A stretch of DNA of 64,000 bases, from NCBI RefSeq assembly GCF_024055715.1, contig NZ_JAMXMV010000011.1, positions 1-64,000 on the forward strand, read 5' to 3'. The DNA is from Actinoallomurus soli (GTDB lineage: Bacteria > Actinomycetota > Actinomycetes > Streptosporangiales > Streptosporangiaceae). The translations under genes were made by a program, and so were the position numbers. Below, one piece after another: positions 1 to 9,140 of the stretch. The notes under the pieces were generated by a model, which had not been told where the DNA came from, did no database searches, and worked only from the letters and a program-made list of their open reading frames with translations. Position 1 is the first letter of the stretch, and the number at the start of each line of letters is the position of its first letter.

Positions 1-34
1 CTGCCGCGCACTCCGGCCGATGGACCCCGTGTGG

Positions 35-1147
35 TCAGGTCTGCGGGAGGCTCGCGCGGAACACCGTGCCCGACCCGCTCACCTCGATGGGGCCGCCGCG
101 GTGCTCGGCGAAGGCGGCCCGCCCCCGGGTCAGCTCCGCCGTCTCGCCGTCGCGGCGCAGCTCGACGCGGCCCTCGGTGCACAGGAGCAGCTGCGGGCCG
201 CCCGCGGGCAGCACCGCGCCGTCGGCGGCGTCGACCCGGGACAGCCGGAACTCCGGCGCGGGCGTGAGGTAGACCTGCTCGCCGACCGTACGGACCGGGT
301 CCAGGACGTCCGGCCGCCCCGGCTCGAACGAGGCGATCTTCAGGAGCTCCGGGACGTCGACGTGCTTGGGCGTCAGGCCGGCCCGCAGCACGTTGTCCGA
401 GCCGGCCATGAGCTCCACGGCCGTCCCGGAGAGGTAGGCGTGCGGCACGCGCGGCGGGACGTACACCGCCTGGCCGGGCGCGAGACGGACCTCGTTGAGC
501 AGCATCGCCAGGATGACGCCCATGTCGCCGGGGTAGCGCTCGGCGAGCGTGGCGTACGGCTCGCCGGCGACGGCGCCGGCCTCGGGGACGACCCGGTCCG
601 GGTCCGGCCAGGTGAGCACCGTGCGTACGGCCGCGCGCACGTCGCCCGCCGCGAGCAGGTCGGCGACGGGACGCAGCGCCGGGACCTTGCCGAGCAGGCC
701 GGCGCTCTCGCCGGGGTCGCGCAGCCCGCACAGCGCGTGCACGTCGGTCAGCGCGCACAGCAGCTCCGGCTTGGGCCAGTCGTCCTTGTAGTTGCGCGCC
801 GGGTCGCCGGGCGGCGTCTGCTCGGCGGCGTATCCGCGCTCGGCCTGCTCCCGGTCCGGGTGGACCTGCAGGGACAGCGGGGCGTCGATCGCCAGGACCT
901 TCAGCAGGAACGGGAGCCGGGGCCCGAAGCGGGCGAGCGCGGCCGGCCCGAGCGCGTCGTCCGGGTCGGCCGCGATGTACTCGTCCAGGGACGGACCGGC
1001 GGGCAGGCGCGACGGCGCGGCCGGGTGCGCGCCGATCCACAGCTCGGCCTGCGGCCGTTCGGTGGGCGACGGCCGGCCGAGGAGGTCGGCGAGGACGGTG
1101 TGCGACCCCCAGGCGTACTCCTGGACGGGGTTCTCCAGCAGGTACAT
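35..1147 (-). CDS. manA: Mannose-6-phosphate isomerase, class I (ManA)
   Basis: This 370-aa protein interconverts mannose-6-phosphate and fructose-6-phosphate in the cytoplasm. The class I cupin fold is visible: N-terminal MYLLENPVQEYAWGS, zinc ligands Gln94 and His96 in LSLQVHPD, Glu128 in a variant of the usual NHKPE motif (here DWPKPE), His236 in PRVPHAYLSG, and the catalytic Arg255 in NVLRAGLTPK. The ATG at 1147 was chosen because homology begins exactly there; the open frame upstream is antisense to the ROK kinase. It starts 2 nt after the ROK kinase stop, so it is the last gene of the mannoside operon and would feed mannose into glycolysis. Confidence 0.95.
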   Translation of the reverse strand: MYLLENPVQEYAWGSHTVLADLLGRPSPTERPQAELWIGAHPAAPSRLPAGPSLDEYIAADPDDALGPAALARFGPRLPFLLKVLAIDAPLSLQVHPDREQAERGYAAEQTPPGDPARNYKDDWPKPELLCALTDVHALCGLRDPGESAGLLGKVPALRPVADLLAAGDVRAAVRTVLTWPDPDRVVPEAGAVAGEPYATLAERYPGDMGVILAMLLNEVRLAPGQAVYVPPRVPHAYLSGTAVELMAGSDNVLRAGLTPKHVDVPELLKIASFEPGRPDVLDPVRTVGEQVYLTPAPEFRLSRVDAADGAVLPAGGPQLLLCTEGRVELRRDGETAELTRGRAAFAEHRGGPIEVSGSGTVFRASLPQT

Positions 1148-1149
1148 CG

Positions 1150-2121
1150 TCAGACGAGCTCCGGGTCGTGGGCGAGGGCGGCGGCGCCGAGCAGTCCGGC
1201 CTCCGCGCCGAGTTCGGAGGGGACCACGGCGACGCGCCGGACGAAGGCGAGGCCGGCGTAGTCGCCCATCGCGCGGACGAGCGGGGGCTCCAGCACGTCC
1301 CAGGAACGGGACACGCCGCCGCCGATGACGACGCGGTCGAGGTCGCACAGCGCGGCGGCCGACGCGATCCCGGCGGCCAGGCCCCGGCAGGCGCGCTCGA
1401 ACGCCGCGACCGCCACCGGGTGCCCCGTGCGGGCGTCCGCCGCGAGGGCGGCGCCGTCGGGGGCCGGATGCGTCCAGCCGTTGCCGAGGGCCCAGCGCAC
1501 CATCGCGGGGCCGGAGGTCAGGGTCTCGACGCAGCCCCGCGATCCGCACGGGCACGGCTCGCCGTTCAGATCGACCACGGTGTGCCCGACGTGCCCGGCG
1601 TTACCGGTCGGACCGGCGTACACCCGCCCGTCGAGGATCAGTCCGCCGCCGACGCCGGTCGAGACGACCATCCCCAGCATGGCCCGGCTGCCGCGGCCCG
1701 CGCCGTGGCGGTACTCCGCGACCGCGCCGGCGACCGCGTCGTTCGCCAGCGTCACGGGCGGCCCGCCGAGCAGGGCGGCGAGCCGGTCGCGGACGGGGAA
1801 CTCCCGCCAGGACCGGATGTTCACCGGGCTCACGGTGCCCGCGACGGCGTCCAGCGGCCCGGCACTGCCGATGCCCGCCGCCGTGACGGTCTCCTCGCCC
1901 AGGGCCTCGCCGACGACGGCGGCCAGGGCGGCCCAGACCGTCTCGGTGTCACCGCGCGGGGTCGGGCGCACGGCGTGCCCGCGCAACCGGCCGTCCGGCT
2001 CGACGAGCGCGGCGGCGAGCTTGGTCCCGCCGATGTCGACGGCGAGGACGGCGGATCCGGGCGGTCCGTCCGGGACCGCCCCTGTCGTGTCGGGGGCCGT
2101 CGCGGGGACGACGCCGGTCAT
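1150..2121 (-). CDS. ROK-family sugar kinase (probable manno/fructo/glucokinase)
   Basis: A 323-aa ROK kinase expected to phosphorylate a hexose with ATP. It has the phosphate loop DIGGTK (Asp29), the catalytic Asp128 in LANDAVAGA, the GHVGH zinc histidine (177-180) and the zinc cysteines of CPCGSRGC (190-197). Its ATG overlaps the GH5 stop codon by 4 bases (ATGA), implying translational coupling, and ManA follows after 2 nt. The family cannot be assigned a sugar from sequence; position between a glycosidase and ManA makes mannose the likeliest substrate. An N-terminal extension of about 25 residues precedes the kinase fold. Confidence 0.92.
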   Translation of the reverse strand: MTGVVPATAPDTTGAVPDGPPGSAVLAVDIGGTKLAAALVEPDGRLRGHAVRPTPRGDTETVWAALAAVVGEALGEETVTAAGIGSAGPLDAVAGTVSPVNIRSWREFPVRDRLAALLGGPPVTLANDAVAGAVAEYRHGAGRGSRAMLGMVVSTGVGGGLILDGRVYAGPTGNAGHVGHTVVDLNGEPCPCGSRGCVETLTSGPAMVRWALGNGWTHPAPDGAALAADARTGHPVAVAAFERACRGLAAGIASAAALCDLDRVVIGGGVSRSWDVLEPPLVRAMGDYAGLAFVRRVAVVPSELGAEAGLLGAAALAHDPELV

Positions 2122-4010
2122 GTTCGCAGCTCCAGCACGCGCACACCATACGGCCCGAGCGTGATCTCTTCATCTCCGGCACCGCCGTTGCCCGCGATGA
2201 GGGGGCGAACGGTGAGCTCGGCGTCCGCCTGGCCGACGAGCACGGCGAACCGCGTTCCGTCCGGCCGGACCAGGACGTCGGCCGACACGCGCGGGTCCTC
2301 GACCCGTACGGGCCGCCGCGCGCCGGCCAGGTCCGCCAGCGCGTCGTAGATCCGGTACGTCGGCTCGGGGTTCACCCGCGGGGTGACGGCGGCCATGTGC
2401 TCCAGCGGGTACGTGCACAGCACGATCCATCCGTCGCCGCACCGCCGGCGCAGCAGGGCGGGCCGGTCGTGGCCGTCCACCGCGACGACCTCCGCCGTCG
2501 TCGGCCGGACCGGCAGGTAGGCGCGGCTGTGCTCGGTGCCGCCGGCGCGGAACGCCAGGGTGGTGCCGCTCTTGAGCGGGGTCAGATCGGCGGTGAGGGT
2601 GAGCTCGACGACGTCGTCCTCGATCGGGTCGTTCAGCCCGTACGCCAGCCGGTGCTCGACGCCGAACATGGCGTTCATGTGGGAGTACCACGGGCCGCGC
2701 TGCCGGCCGTGCGGTCCGGCCGAGTACGAGACGTAGACGACCGCGCCGCCGCGCGCCAGCTCTTCGAGGCGGCGCCAGCCGGGCGCGGTGAGCTGCTTGG
2801 CCGACGGCACGAGGTAGAGGCGCGCGTCGCCGGCGATGCCGTCGTACTCCCGCGTCAGGCCGGGCGCCAGGTCGGCGGCGCGGGCGGCGATGTACGCCTG
2901 CCGGAGGGTGTCGAAGACGTACGTCCGGTCGCCGGGCTCGGTGAACGGGAAGGCGCCCTCCAGGACCTCCGGCACCACGATGGCGGTGTCGGTGTCCGCC
3001 CGCGCGCAGGACGCCAGGTCGAGCCGGGCGAGCGTGGCGGCGAAGTCCCGCATCTCCCGCAGGACCGGCTTCGGCGTGCCGTCGGCGGTGGTCAGGCCGA
3101 AGTGCAGCTCGAAGGGGTGGTGGCGGTACGGCGGCTGGTCGGGCAGGTCGAAGTCGGTGTTGTTCCACGCGATCCAGCCGGTCGCCCCGGCGAGGAGGCT
3201 GTTGTAGAGCACCTGCCGGTAGTAGTGCGCGGCGTTGTCGTCGGCGACGAAGTCGGAGGAGCAGCCGAACTCCTCCAGCACGACCGGCCGCCCGAACGCC
3301 CCCGCCAGCTCGCAGACGAACGCCACGCCGTAGTGCTGGCGGACCGGGTCGTCCTCCATCCGGTAGACGTGCGGGCCCACGAAGTCGGTGAGCTCGGCGA
3401 GCGCGCGGACGGAGAACCCGTTGTCGACGCCCGTGACCTCGACGCCCCACGCGCCGTCGCCGATGGAGACCGGCTCCCGCGCGCCGCCGGCGCGGACGGC
3501 CTGCACCATGAGCTGCGCCCAGCTCGTCACCCGCTCGGCCGGGGCGGCCCCGCCGTAGATGGGCATCTCATTGGTGATCAGCCAGCCGGCGATCGCGGGG
3601 TGGCCGGCGAACCACCGGGCCAGCTGCTCGGCGAACCACGCCTGCCGGGCCACCATCCACACGTCCGCGTACAGGTCCCGGCCCTGCCGCCAGGCCGGGT
3701 CCCAGTTCTCGCCGGACATGTGGCCGACGATGAAGGTCGGGATCGTGCGCATCCCGCGCTCGGCGTGCGCCTCCAGGAAGTCGGCGTACCGCTCCACGAG
3801 GGCCGCGTCGAGGCGGTCCGGCTCGGGCATGAAGTCGGGCCAGTAGAAGAACGACCGGGTGACGTTCAGGCCGTGGTCGGCCAGCACCCGCAGCTCGTCG
3901 CGGACGATCTCGGGGTCGTACGACCGCCACATGAGCGGCCCGCCGGTACGGGACCAGTAGTTCGCGCCGAGCCACGCCGGGCCGGGCAGCTTGCGGAAGT
4001 CGCGTCGCAT
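2118..4010 (-). CDS. GH5-like (cellulase/mannanase-fold) glycoside hydrolase, cytoplasmic
   Basis: 630 aa with a (beta/alpha)8 GH5-type domain in residues 1-330 and a C-terminal region typical of multi-domain beta-mannosidase-like enzymes. The acid/base is Glu148 in WLITNEMP and the nucleophile Glu247 in VVLEEFG. There is no signal peptide, so it should act on short oligosaccharides imported by the adjacent ABC transporter. GGAGG lies 8 nt before the ATG at 4010. The gene is followed with a 4-bp overlap by the ROK kinase. Mannoside cleavage is inferred from ManA two genes downstream; a beta-glucosidic or other substrate cannot be excluded. Confidence 0.85.
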   Translation of the reverse strand: MRRDFRKLPGPAWLGANYWSRTGGPLMWRSYDPEIVRDELRVLADHGLNVTRSFFYWPDFMPEPDRLDAALVERYADFLEAHAERGMRTIPTFIVGHMSGENWDPAWRQGRDLYADVWMVARQAWFAEQLARWFAGHPAIAGWLITNEMPIYGGAAPAERVTSWAQLMVQAVRAGGAREPVSIGDGAWGVEVTGVDNGFSVRALAELTDFVGPHVYRMEDDPVRQHYGVAFVCELAGAFGRPVVLEEFGCSSDFVADDNAAHYYRQVLYNSLLAGATGWIAWNNTDFDLPDQPPYRHHPFELHFGLTTADGTPKPVLREMRDFAATLARLDLASCARADTDTAIVVPEVLEGAFPFTEPGDRTYVFDTLRQAYIAARAADLAPGLTREYDGIAGDARLYLVPSAKQLTAPGWRRLEELARGGAVVYVSYSAGPHGRQRGPWYSHMNAMFGVEHRLAYGLNDPIEDDVVELTLTADLTPLKSGTTLAFRAGGTEHSRAYLPVRPTTAEVVAVDGHDRPALLRRRCGDGWIVLCTYPLEHMAAVTPRVNPEPTYRIYDALADLAGARRPVRVEDPRVSADVLVRPDGTRFAVLVGQADAELTVRPLIAGNGGAGDEEITLGPYGVRVLELRT

Positions 4011-4038
4011 CGAGGATGCCTCCAGCTCGAGTCGGCGG

Positions 4039-4881
4039 TCAGGACTTGACGGCGCCCGCGGTGAGCCCGTGGACGAGGAACCGCTGCAGGGCGAGGAACC
4101 CGACCACCACCGGCAGGCTGATGACCAGCGAGGCGGCCATCACCTGGTTCCAGTAGACGTTCGCCTGGGTGGCGTACCCGCGCAGGCCGACGGCGAGCGT
4201 CCGGGTGGAGTCGTCGGTCAGCACCGAGGCGAACAGCACCTCGCCCCAGGCCGTCATGAAGGCGTAGATCGCCACCGCGACCACGCCCGGCGCGGCCACC
4301 GGCAGGACCACCCGCAGGAGCGTCCGCAGCGGACCGGCGCCGTCGACGCGCGCCGCCTCGTCGAGCTCGCGCGGGATCGTGTCGAAGTACCCCGCGATGA
4401 GCCAGATGGAGAACGGCAGCGCGAACGTCAGGTACGTGATGGTCAGGCCGGTGCGGCTGCCGTACAGCCGGATCCCGGTGTACTTCTCGACGTTGACGAA
4501 GATCAGGAACAGCGGCAGCAGGAACAGGATGCCGGGGAACATCTGGGTCGACAGCACGGTGGTCAGGAAGGTGCCGCGCCCGGCGAAGCGGTACCGGCTG
4601 ACGGCGTACCCGGCGAGGATCGCGATCGCCACCGAGCAGGCGGTCGCCGAGACCGAGACGACGAGGCTGTTCACGAAATAGCGGCCGAGCGGCACCGTGC
4701 GCCACATGTCGACGAACGGCCGGAACGTCACGTGCGTCGGCAGCCAGGTGAACCGGCCCTGCACGTCCTTCAGCGGCTTGATCGACGAGACCGCCATGAC
4801 GTACAGCGGCAGCACGGTGAACAGCGCGAACAGGCCGAGGACGACCGGCCGCGCCCAGCGCAGCGTACGTGACTCACGCAT
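4039..4881 (-). CDS. Sugar ABC transporter permease, MalG type
   Basis: 280-aa inner-membrane subunit of a CUT1-family sugar importer, with about six transmembrane segments starting at residues 12-32. The cytoplasmic EAA loop that docks the ATPase is LDEAARVDGAGPLRTLLRVV. It overlaps the preceding permease gene by 8 bases and precedes the GH5 gene by 28 nt. No ATPase gene is present in the cluster, so a shared MsiK-type ATPase elsewhere is expected, as is usual for CUT1 transporters in actinomycetes. Confidence 0.93.
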   Translation of the reverse strand: MRESRTLRWARPVVLGLFALFTVLPLYVMAVSSIKPLKDVQGRFTWLPTHVTFRPFVDMWRTVPLGRYFVNSLVVSVSATACSVAIAILAGYAVSRYRFAGRGTFLTTVLSTQMFPGILFLLPLFLIFVNVEKYTGIRLYGSRTGLTITYLTFALPFSIWLIAGYFDTIPRELDEAARVDGAGPLRTLLRVVLPVAAPGVVAVAIYAFMTAWGEVLFASVLTDDSTRTLAVGLRGYATQANVYWNQVMAASLVISLPVVVGFLALQRFLVHGLTAGAVKS

Positions 4882-5842
4882 GGCGGCTCCTCAGCCGTCC
4901 CACGCCGAGGTACCCCAGCGTGACCACCATCAGGAACACCAGGAGCAGGACGGACATCGCCGAGCCGAGCCCGAAGTTCCAGGTGATGAAGGACGCGTTG
5001 TAGATGTGGATCGAGATCATGTCGGCGGCCGCGGGCGGCTGGTCGAACAGGATGTACGCGACGTTGAAGTCGTTGAACGTCCACAGGAACAGCACGAGCA
5101 GCAGGACCCGGTTGACCGGCCGCAGCAGCGGCAGCGTCACCCGCCGGAAGACGCCGAACGAACCGGCGCCGTCGATGGCCGCCGCCTCGTACAGGTCGCC
5201 GGGGATGCCCTGCAGACCCGCCGTGACGGTGAGGAACGCGAACGGCCACATCCGCCAGACCGCGATGATCACCACGGCGGCGAAGCCGCGGTCGCCGAGC
5301 AGCCAGAACGGATGGCCGTGCGTCACCTTCAGCTCGTCCGACAGCAGGGCGTTCACCATGCCGGTGTCCCGCTGGAACATGAACCGCCAGGTGATGACGG
5401 CGGTGAACACCGGCAGCGCGTACGGGATGAGGAACAGCGTCCGCAGCGCCCCCCGGCCGGGGAAGGGCCGCTGCAGGAGCACCGCCGCGACCGTCCCGAA
5501 CAGCCACGAGCAGCCGACGACCACCGCCGTGATCGCCAGCGTGACGAGGAAGGACTGCAGCAGGTCCTTGCCGACGGGGCCGCGGGCGTTCACCGCGATC
5601 CGGTAGTTGGACAGCCCTCCGTACGGCGCCTGCGTCCAGTTGCGGATGAAGAACTGGGTGAGGTGCAGCAGGCTCATCCACGCCCCGACCAGCATCGGGA
5701 TGATGTGGATGGCCAGCTCGGCGACGAGCGCGGGCAGCAGCAGGACGTACGGCAGCGCCTTGACGCGGCGCCGGGGCCGGGGCGAGGGGCGCCCGGGAGT
5801 GCGGGCGGGCGCACTCCCGGGGGCCGTGACGGTTCGTGCCAC
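4874..5842 (-). CDS. Sugar ABC transporter permease, MalF type
   Basis: 322-aa CUT1 permease. A basic, proline-rich cytoplasmic N-terminus (residues 1-27) is followed by six predicted membrane helices. The EAA loop reads YEAAAIDGAGSFGVFRRVTL. It begins with GTG three bases after the binding-protein stop and ends inside the next permease gene (8-bp overlap), so the two permeases are translationally coupled. Together with the lipoprotein and MalG-like subunit it forms the uptake system of the mannoside operon. Confidence 0.93.
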   Translation of the reverse strand: MARTVTAPGSAPARTPGRPSPRPRRRVKALPYVLLLPALVAELAIHIIPMLVGAWMSLLHLTQFFIRNWTQAPYGGLSNYRIAVNARGPVGKDLLQSFLVTLAITAVVVGCSWLFGTVAAVLLQRPFPGRGALRTLFLIPYALPVFTAVITWRFMFQRDTGMVNALLSDELKVTHGHPFWLLGDRGFAAVVIIAVWRMWPFAFLTVTAGLQGIPGDLYEAAAIDGAGSFGVFRRVTLPLLRPVNRVLLLVLFLWTFNDFNVAYILFDQPPAAADMISIHIYNASFITWNFGLGSAMSVLLLVFLMVVTLGYLGVGRLRSRHA

Positions 5843-5845
5843 CGG

Positions 5846-7159
5846 TCAGCCGCCCGCCTGCATCTTCTTGTTCGCGTCGGTGAGCTTGGCGCGGATCGTC
5901 GCCTCGTCGACGGGACGGCCCGCGGCGGCGTCGGCGAGCAGGCCCTTGACGGTGTTGCCGACGAGGGTCTCGAACTGGGCCTCCTGCGGGATCATCGGCA
6001 GGGTCTCGGCCTCGTCGGCCAGCACCGCGCGGAACGTGCGGGTCGCGGGCGTCTGGAACCTCGGGTCGTCGTACGCCTGCGGGACCACCGGCAGGCTCCC
6101 CCACGCCGCGTTGAGGATCTTCTGCTCCTCCGGGCTGGTCAGGAACTGGACGAACTTCAGCGCGCCGTCCTTGTTGCCGGAGTTCTTGAACACTCCGACG
6201 TTGATGCCCGCGACGTGGCTGGCGACCCGGCGCCCGCCCGGAGGGAGCGGATCGGGCAGCGGGATCGGCGTGACGCCGTAGTCGGAGTCCTTCATGCCGT
6301 TCTCGCGCAGCCCGGCGGTGGCGAAGCTCTGGATCATCATCATGGCGAACCGGCCGCGCGCGAAGTCCCCGAGGATCTGGTCGTTGTTGAGGTACTCCGC
6401 GTCGGCCGGGTCGACCACCTTGTCGGCGCCCAGCAGGTCGACGTACTGCCGCACGCCGGCCACCATCGCCGGCGAGTCGAAGCCGGGCTGCCCGCCCTGG
6501 AACAGCCGGGCGCCGTGCTGCGCGCCGAACATGAACGCGAAGTGCGCGGCCTCGGTGTAGCTCGCGCCCTCGATGCCGACGCCGTACCGCTTCTTCGCCG
6601 GGTCGGTGAGCTTCTTCGCGTCGGTGACGAGGTCCTCCCATGTCCGCGGCGGCTGCTTGAGTCCCGCGTCGGCGAAGAGCTTCTTGTTGTAGAACAGGCC
6701 GTACGCCAGGCCGTACAGCGGGACGAACCCGGGCGGTTTCCCGGCGGCCCCCGTCGACGTGAGCGTGGAGGGGATGAAGCGGTTCCGGCCGCCGACCTTG
6801 GCGATGGTCGCGTCGTCGAACGACTGGAACGCCCCGGTCGCCTGCAGCGAGGCGGACCAGGTGTTGCCGATGTTGAGGACGTCGGGGCCCTTGCCGCTGG
6901 ACGTCGCGGCGAGGATGCGGTTGAGCAGGTCGGGCCAGCCGATCACCTCGAGCTTGACCTTGATCCCGGTCCGCTGCTCGAACTTCTTCAGCTCCGGGCC
7001 GAGCACCTGTTGGTCCTGCTGGATGGAGCGGCCCTGATTGCTGGCCCAGTAGGTCAGCGTCCTCGGGGACGACTTGTCACCGCCGCCGCCACCGCAGCCG
7101 GCGCCGGCCATGACCATGAGGGCGCCCGTGACGAGCGCCGTGATTCGGCGTGCCTTCAC
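5846..7159 (-). CDS. Extracellular sugar-binding lipoprotein (ABC transporter)
   Basis: 437-aa solute-binding protein of the family 1 (MalE-like) type. The GTG start at 7159 is chosen because GGGAG lies about 8 nt upstream and because it gives a proper lipoprotein signal: basic KARR, a hydrophobic stretch, and lipobox AGAGC with Cys22, followed by a glycine linker. Upstream in-frame starts would bury this signal. It is the first gene of the operon. An operator-like palindrome 125 bp upstream (7284-7299) lies between it and the LacI gene, and the whole operon is probably repressed by that LacI protein. Confidence 0.93.
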   Translation of the reverse strand: MKARRITALVTGALMVMAGAGCGGGGGDKSSPRTLTYWASNQGRSIQQDQQVLGPELKKFEQRTGIKVKLEVIGWPDLLNRILAATSSGKGPDVLNIGNTWSASLQATGAFQSFDDATIAKVGGRNRFIPSTLTSTGAAGKPPGFVPLYGLAYGLFYNKKLFADAGLKQPPRTWEDLVTDAKKLTDPAKKRYGVGIEGASYTEAAHFAFMFGAQHGARLFQGGQPGFDSPAMVAGVRQYVDLLGADKVVDPADAEYLNNDQILGDFARGRFAMMMIQSFATAGLRENGMKDSDYGVTPIPLPDPLPPGGRRVASHVAGINVGVFKNSGNKDGALKFVQFLTSPEEQKILNAAWGSLPVVPQAYDDPRFQTPATRTFRAVLADEAETLPMIPQEAQFETLVGNTVKGLLADAAAGRPVDEATIRAKLTDANKKMQAGG

Positions 7160-7283
7160 CTGTGAACTCCCATCGGCCGTCAGGAGAGGCATCCGGTCGA
7201 GCGCTGACCGGCCGGCGACCGGGTACGGCCCGGCCCCCGGCGTTTCTCCGGCGACTGTGGAAATCCGTCGTACCGATAGGAAC

Positions 7284-7299
7284 ACTGAACCGGTTTAGC
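7284..7299. promoter_or_regulatory. Candidate LacI-family operator upstream of the ABC operon
   Basis: Imperfect palindrome ACTGAACCGGTTTAGC centred on CG at 7291-7292, the geometry LacI-family proteins prefer. Its core AACCGGTTT is shared with the perfect palindrome at 8335-8350 just upstream of the lacI start. It lies 2 bases beyond the LacI stop codon and 125 bp upstream of the binding-protein start. Confidence 0.6.
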
Positions 7300-7300
7300 G

Positions 7301-8323
7301 TCAACCGTCCCCGTCCGGAGCCGCTCCCGTGCTGCCCCGCGGGGTCAGGACCGGCGCCGCGTGGCAGCCGTCGTCGACCGGCCGCCCGGCGACCAGGTCG
7401 AGCAGGCGGCGCGCCACCTCCGCGCCGTAGCAGGAGATGTCGAGCCCGACGGCGGTCAGCGGCGGGTGGACCAGCCGGCAGAGCGCCGAGTCGTCCCAGG
7501 CGACGATGGACAGCCGGCCGGGCACCGGAACCCCCATCTCGGCGGCGACCGCCAGCCCGGCCAGGGCCATCACGTCGTTGTCGTAGACGATCGCGGTGGG
7601 CGGCGAGGGCGCGGCGAGCAGCCGGCGCGTGGCGCGCGCCCCCTCCTCCCCGGTGTAGTCCGTCGCCACCTCGGCCGTCGCCACCCCCAGCGCGCCGGCC
7701 GCGGCCTGGAACGCGGCGCCGCGCGCGACCGTGTGCCGCAGCTCCGGCGGCCCCGCGACCCGGGCGATCCGCCGGTGGCCGAGCGCCGCGAGGTACTCCA
7801 GCGTGGACCGTACGGCCGCGGTCTCGTCGTTCCAGACGCCGGGCAGCCCGCCGAGGCCCTCCGGGCCCCCGACCACGATCGCGGGCATTCCCAGCTCGGC
7901 CAGCAGCCCGGCCCGCTCGTCCTCCAGCCGCAGGTCGACGAGGAACACCCCGTCCACACGGCGCTCGGCCCACCACCGGCGGTAGGTGTCCATCTGCGCC
8001 CTACCGTCCTCGGCCATGTGCAGCAGGAGCGCGACGTCGCGCGCCGCCAGCTCGCTCTCGATGCCGGCGATGAGCTGCACGAAGAACGGCTCGATCCCCA
8101 GCGTCCGCGCCGGCCGGTCCACCACCAGGCCGAGCACTCCCGCCCGGCCACCGGACAGCGCGCGGGCGGCGCGGCTCGGCTGCCACCCCATCTCCCGCGC
8201 GATGCCGAGGATGCGGTCCCGCGTCGCCGCGGAGACGCCGGGCCGGTCGTTCAGGGCGAACGAGACGGTGCTCTTGGTGACCCCTGCCCGGCGCGCGATG
8301 TCGGCGATCGTCGGACGCTTCAT
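7301..8323 (-). CDS. LacI-family transcriptional regulator of the mannoside operon
   Basis: 340 aa. The N-terminal helix-turn-helix is TIADIARRAGVTKSTVSFAL, with the hinge region ending near ALSGGRAG, followed by a periplasmic-binding-like sensor domain with IVAWDDSALCRLVHPPLTAV near the C-terminus. The ATG at 8323 is preferred over a TTG at 8338 because AGAGGTGGAG lies immediately upstream of it. The gene is transcribed in the same direction as the ABC operon 141 bp further on. Two CCGG-centred palindromes flank it, suggesting autoregulation and operon repression relieved by an imported sugar. Confidence 0.93.
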   Translation of the reverse strand: MKRPTIADIARRAGVTKSTVSFALNDRPGVSAATRDRILGIAREMGWQPSRAARALSGGRAGVLGLVVDRPARTLGIEPFFVQLIAGIESELAARDVALLLHMAEDGRAQMDTYRRWWAERRVDGVFLVDLRLEDERAGLLAELGMPAIVVGGPEGLGGLPGVWNDETAAVRSTLEYLAALGHRRIARVAGPPELRHTVARGAAFQAAAGALGVATAEVATDYTGEEGARATRRLLAAPSPPTAIVYDNDVMALAGLAVAAEMGVPVPGRLSIVAWDDSALCRLVHPPLTAVGLDISCYGAEVARRLLDLVAGRPVDDGCHAAPVLTPRGSTGAAPDGDG

Positions 8324-8334
8324 CTCCACCTCTT

Positions 8335-8350
8335 GCAAAACCGGTTTTGC
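8335..8350. promoter_or_regulatory. Perfect 16-bp LacI-family operator before the lacI gene
   Basis: GCAAAACCGGTTTTGC is a perfect palindrome with the central CG dyad characteristic of LacI-family sites, starting 12 bases upstream of the lacI ATG. A degenerate half-site (CGGTTTAACG, about 8399-8408) lies further upstream near two TTGACA hexamers at 8380 and 8391. Binding here would block the regulator's own transcription. Confidence 0.7.
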
Positions 8351-8625
8351 TGGTCACGATGAAGATAACCGAAAGGACATTGACAATGCTTTGACAGACG
8401 GTTTAACGTGCTGTCGCCGATGGCATCCGGTCGAGCGCAGACCGCCCCAGTCCTCGAGAGTCCCGTCCCGAACCGTGATCAACGCGGGCCACCGGTCGCC
8501 CTTGGGCCCGGTACCGACGATGTCCCGGACCACGGCCAGCCCCGCACCCCCATGATCGCGTTTTCGCAGGTCAAAGCACCCATCTCTCTGTCACGCCGGC
8601 AATCTGGAGGTGTAGCATCCAGGTT
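8351..8625. other. Intergenic region between lacI and rrf2-like genes
   Basis: The 275-bp gap between divergent genes holds TTGACA hexamers at 8380-8385 and 8391-8396 and an operator half-site-like CGGTTTAACG. GGAGGTG at 8605-8611 is about 14 nt from the Rrf2 GTG start. I see no gene or RNA in it. Confidence 0.4.
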
Positions 8626-9096
8626 GTGCGGATGAGTGAAGGCGTCGAGTGGGCGCTCCACTGCTGCCTGACCCTGGGGTGGCTCGGAGGTGATCGACCG
8701 GTGTCGGCGGCGAAGCTGGCAGCGACCTTCGAGCTGCCGTCCGCCTACCTGAACAAACACCTGCAGGCACTGGTCCGCGCGGGGATCCTGGCCTCCAGCC
8801 CGGGCGCCCGCGGCGGGTTCCGGCTCGACCGGCCGGCCGAGAAGATCACTCTCCTCGATGTCGTCACGGCGATCGAAGGACGCGAAGGGGCGTTCCGGTG
8901 TACCGAGATCCGGCGGCGAGGAGCCGGAGCCGGCAGAGATCCGCAGGAGTTCGCGCGGCAGTGTGTGATCACAACCGGAATACGCAAGGCCGAGCTGGCA
9001 TGGCGGCGTGAGCTGGCGTCGCAGACGCTCGCCGACATGATGGCCAGGGCCCCCGCCGCGGCCGTCGAGAGAACCCGGCAGTGGTACGCGGTGTGA
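8626..9096 (+). CDS. Rrf2-family transcriptional regulator
   Basis: 156-aa (GTG start; the family's usual xxMSEGVEWALHC start follows at once) winged-helix regulator. The recognition helix is around residues 28-50 (SAAKLAATFELPSAYLNKHL) and the wing contains SPGARGGFRLDRP. The family includes iron-sulfur and redox sensors, but the three clustered sensor cysteines of IscR/NsrR are not arranged as such here (Cys13-14, and single Cys near residues 92 and 108), so a cluster is doubtful. The effector is unknown. A phosphatase gene starts 44 bp downstream on the same strand. Confidence 0.9.
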   Translation: MRMSEGVEWALHCCLTLGWLGGDRPVSAAKLAATFELPSAYLNKHLQALVRAGILASSPGARGGFRLDRPAEKITLLDVVTAIEGREGAFRCTEIRRRGAGAGRDPQEFARQCVITTGIRKAELAWRRELASQTLADMMARAPAAAVERTRQWYAV

Positions 9097-9140
9097 CCGG
9101 TGTCCCCGGCCGTCCCTCTTCAAGTGGAGCAGATGCATCC

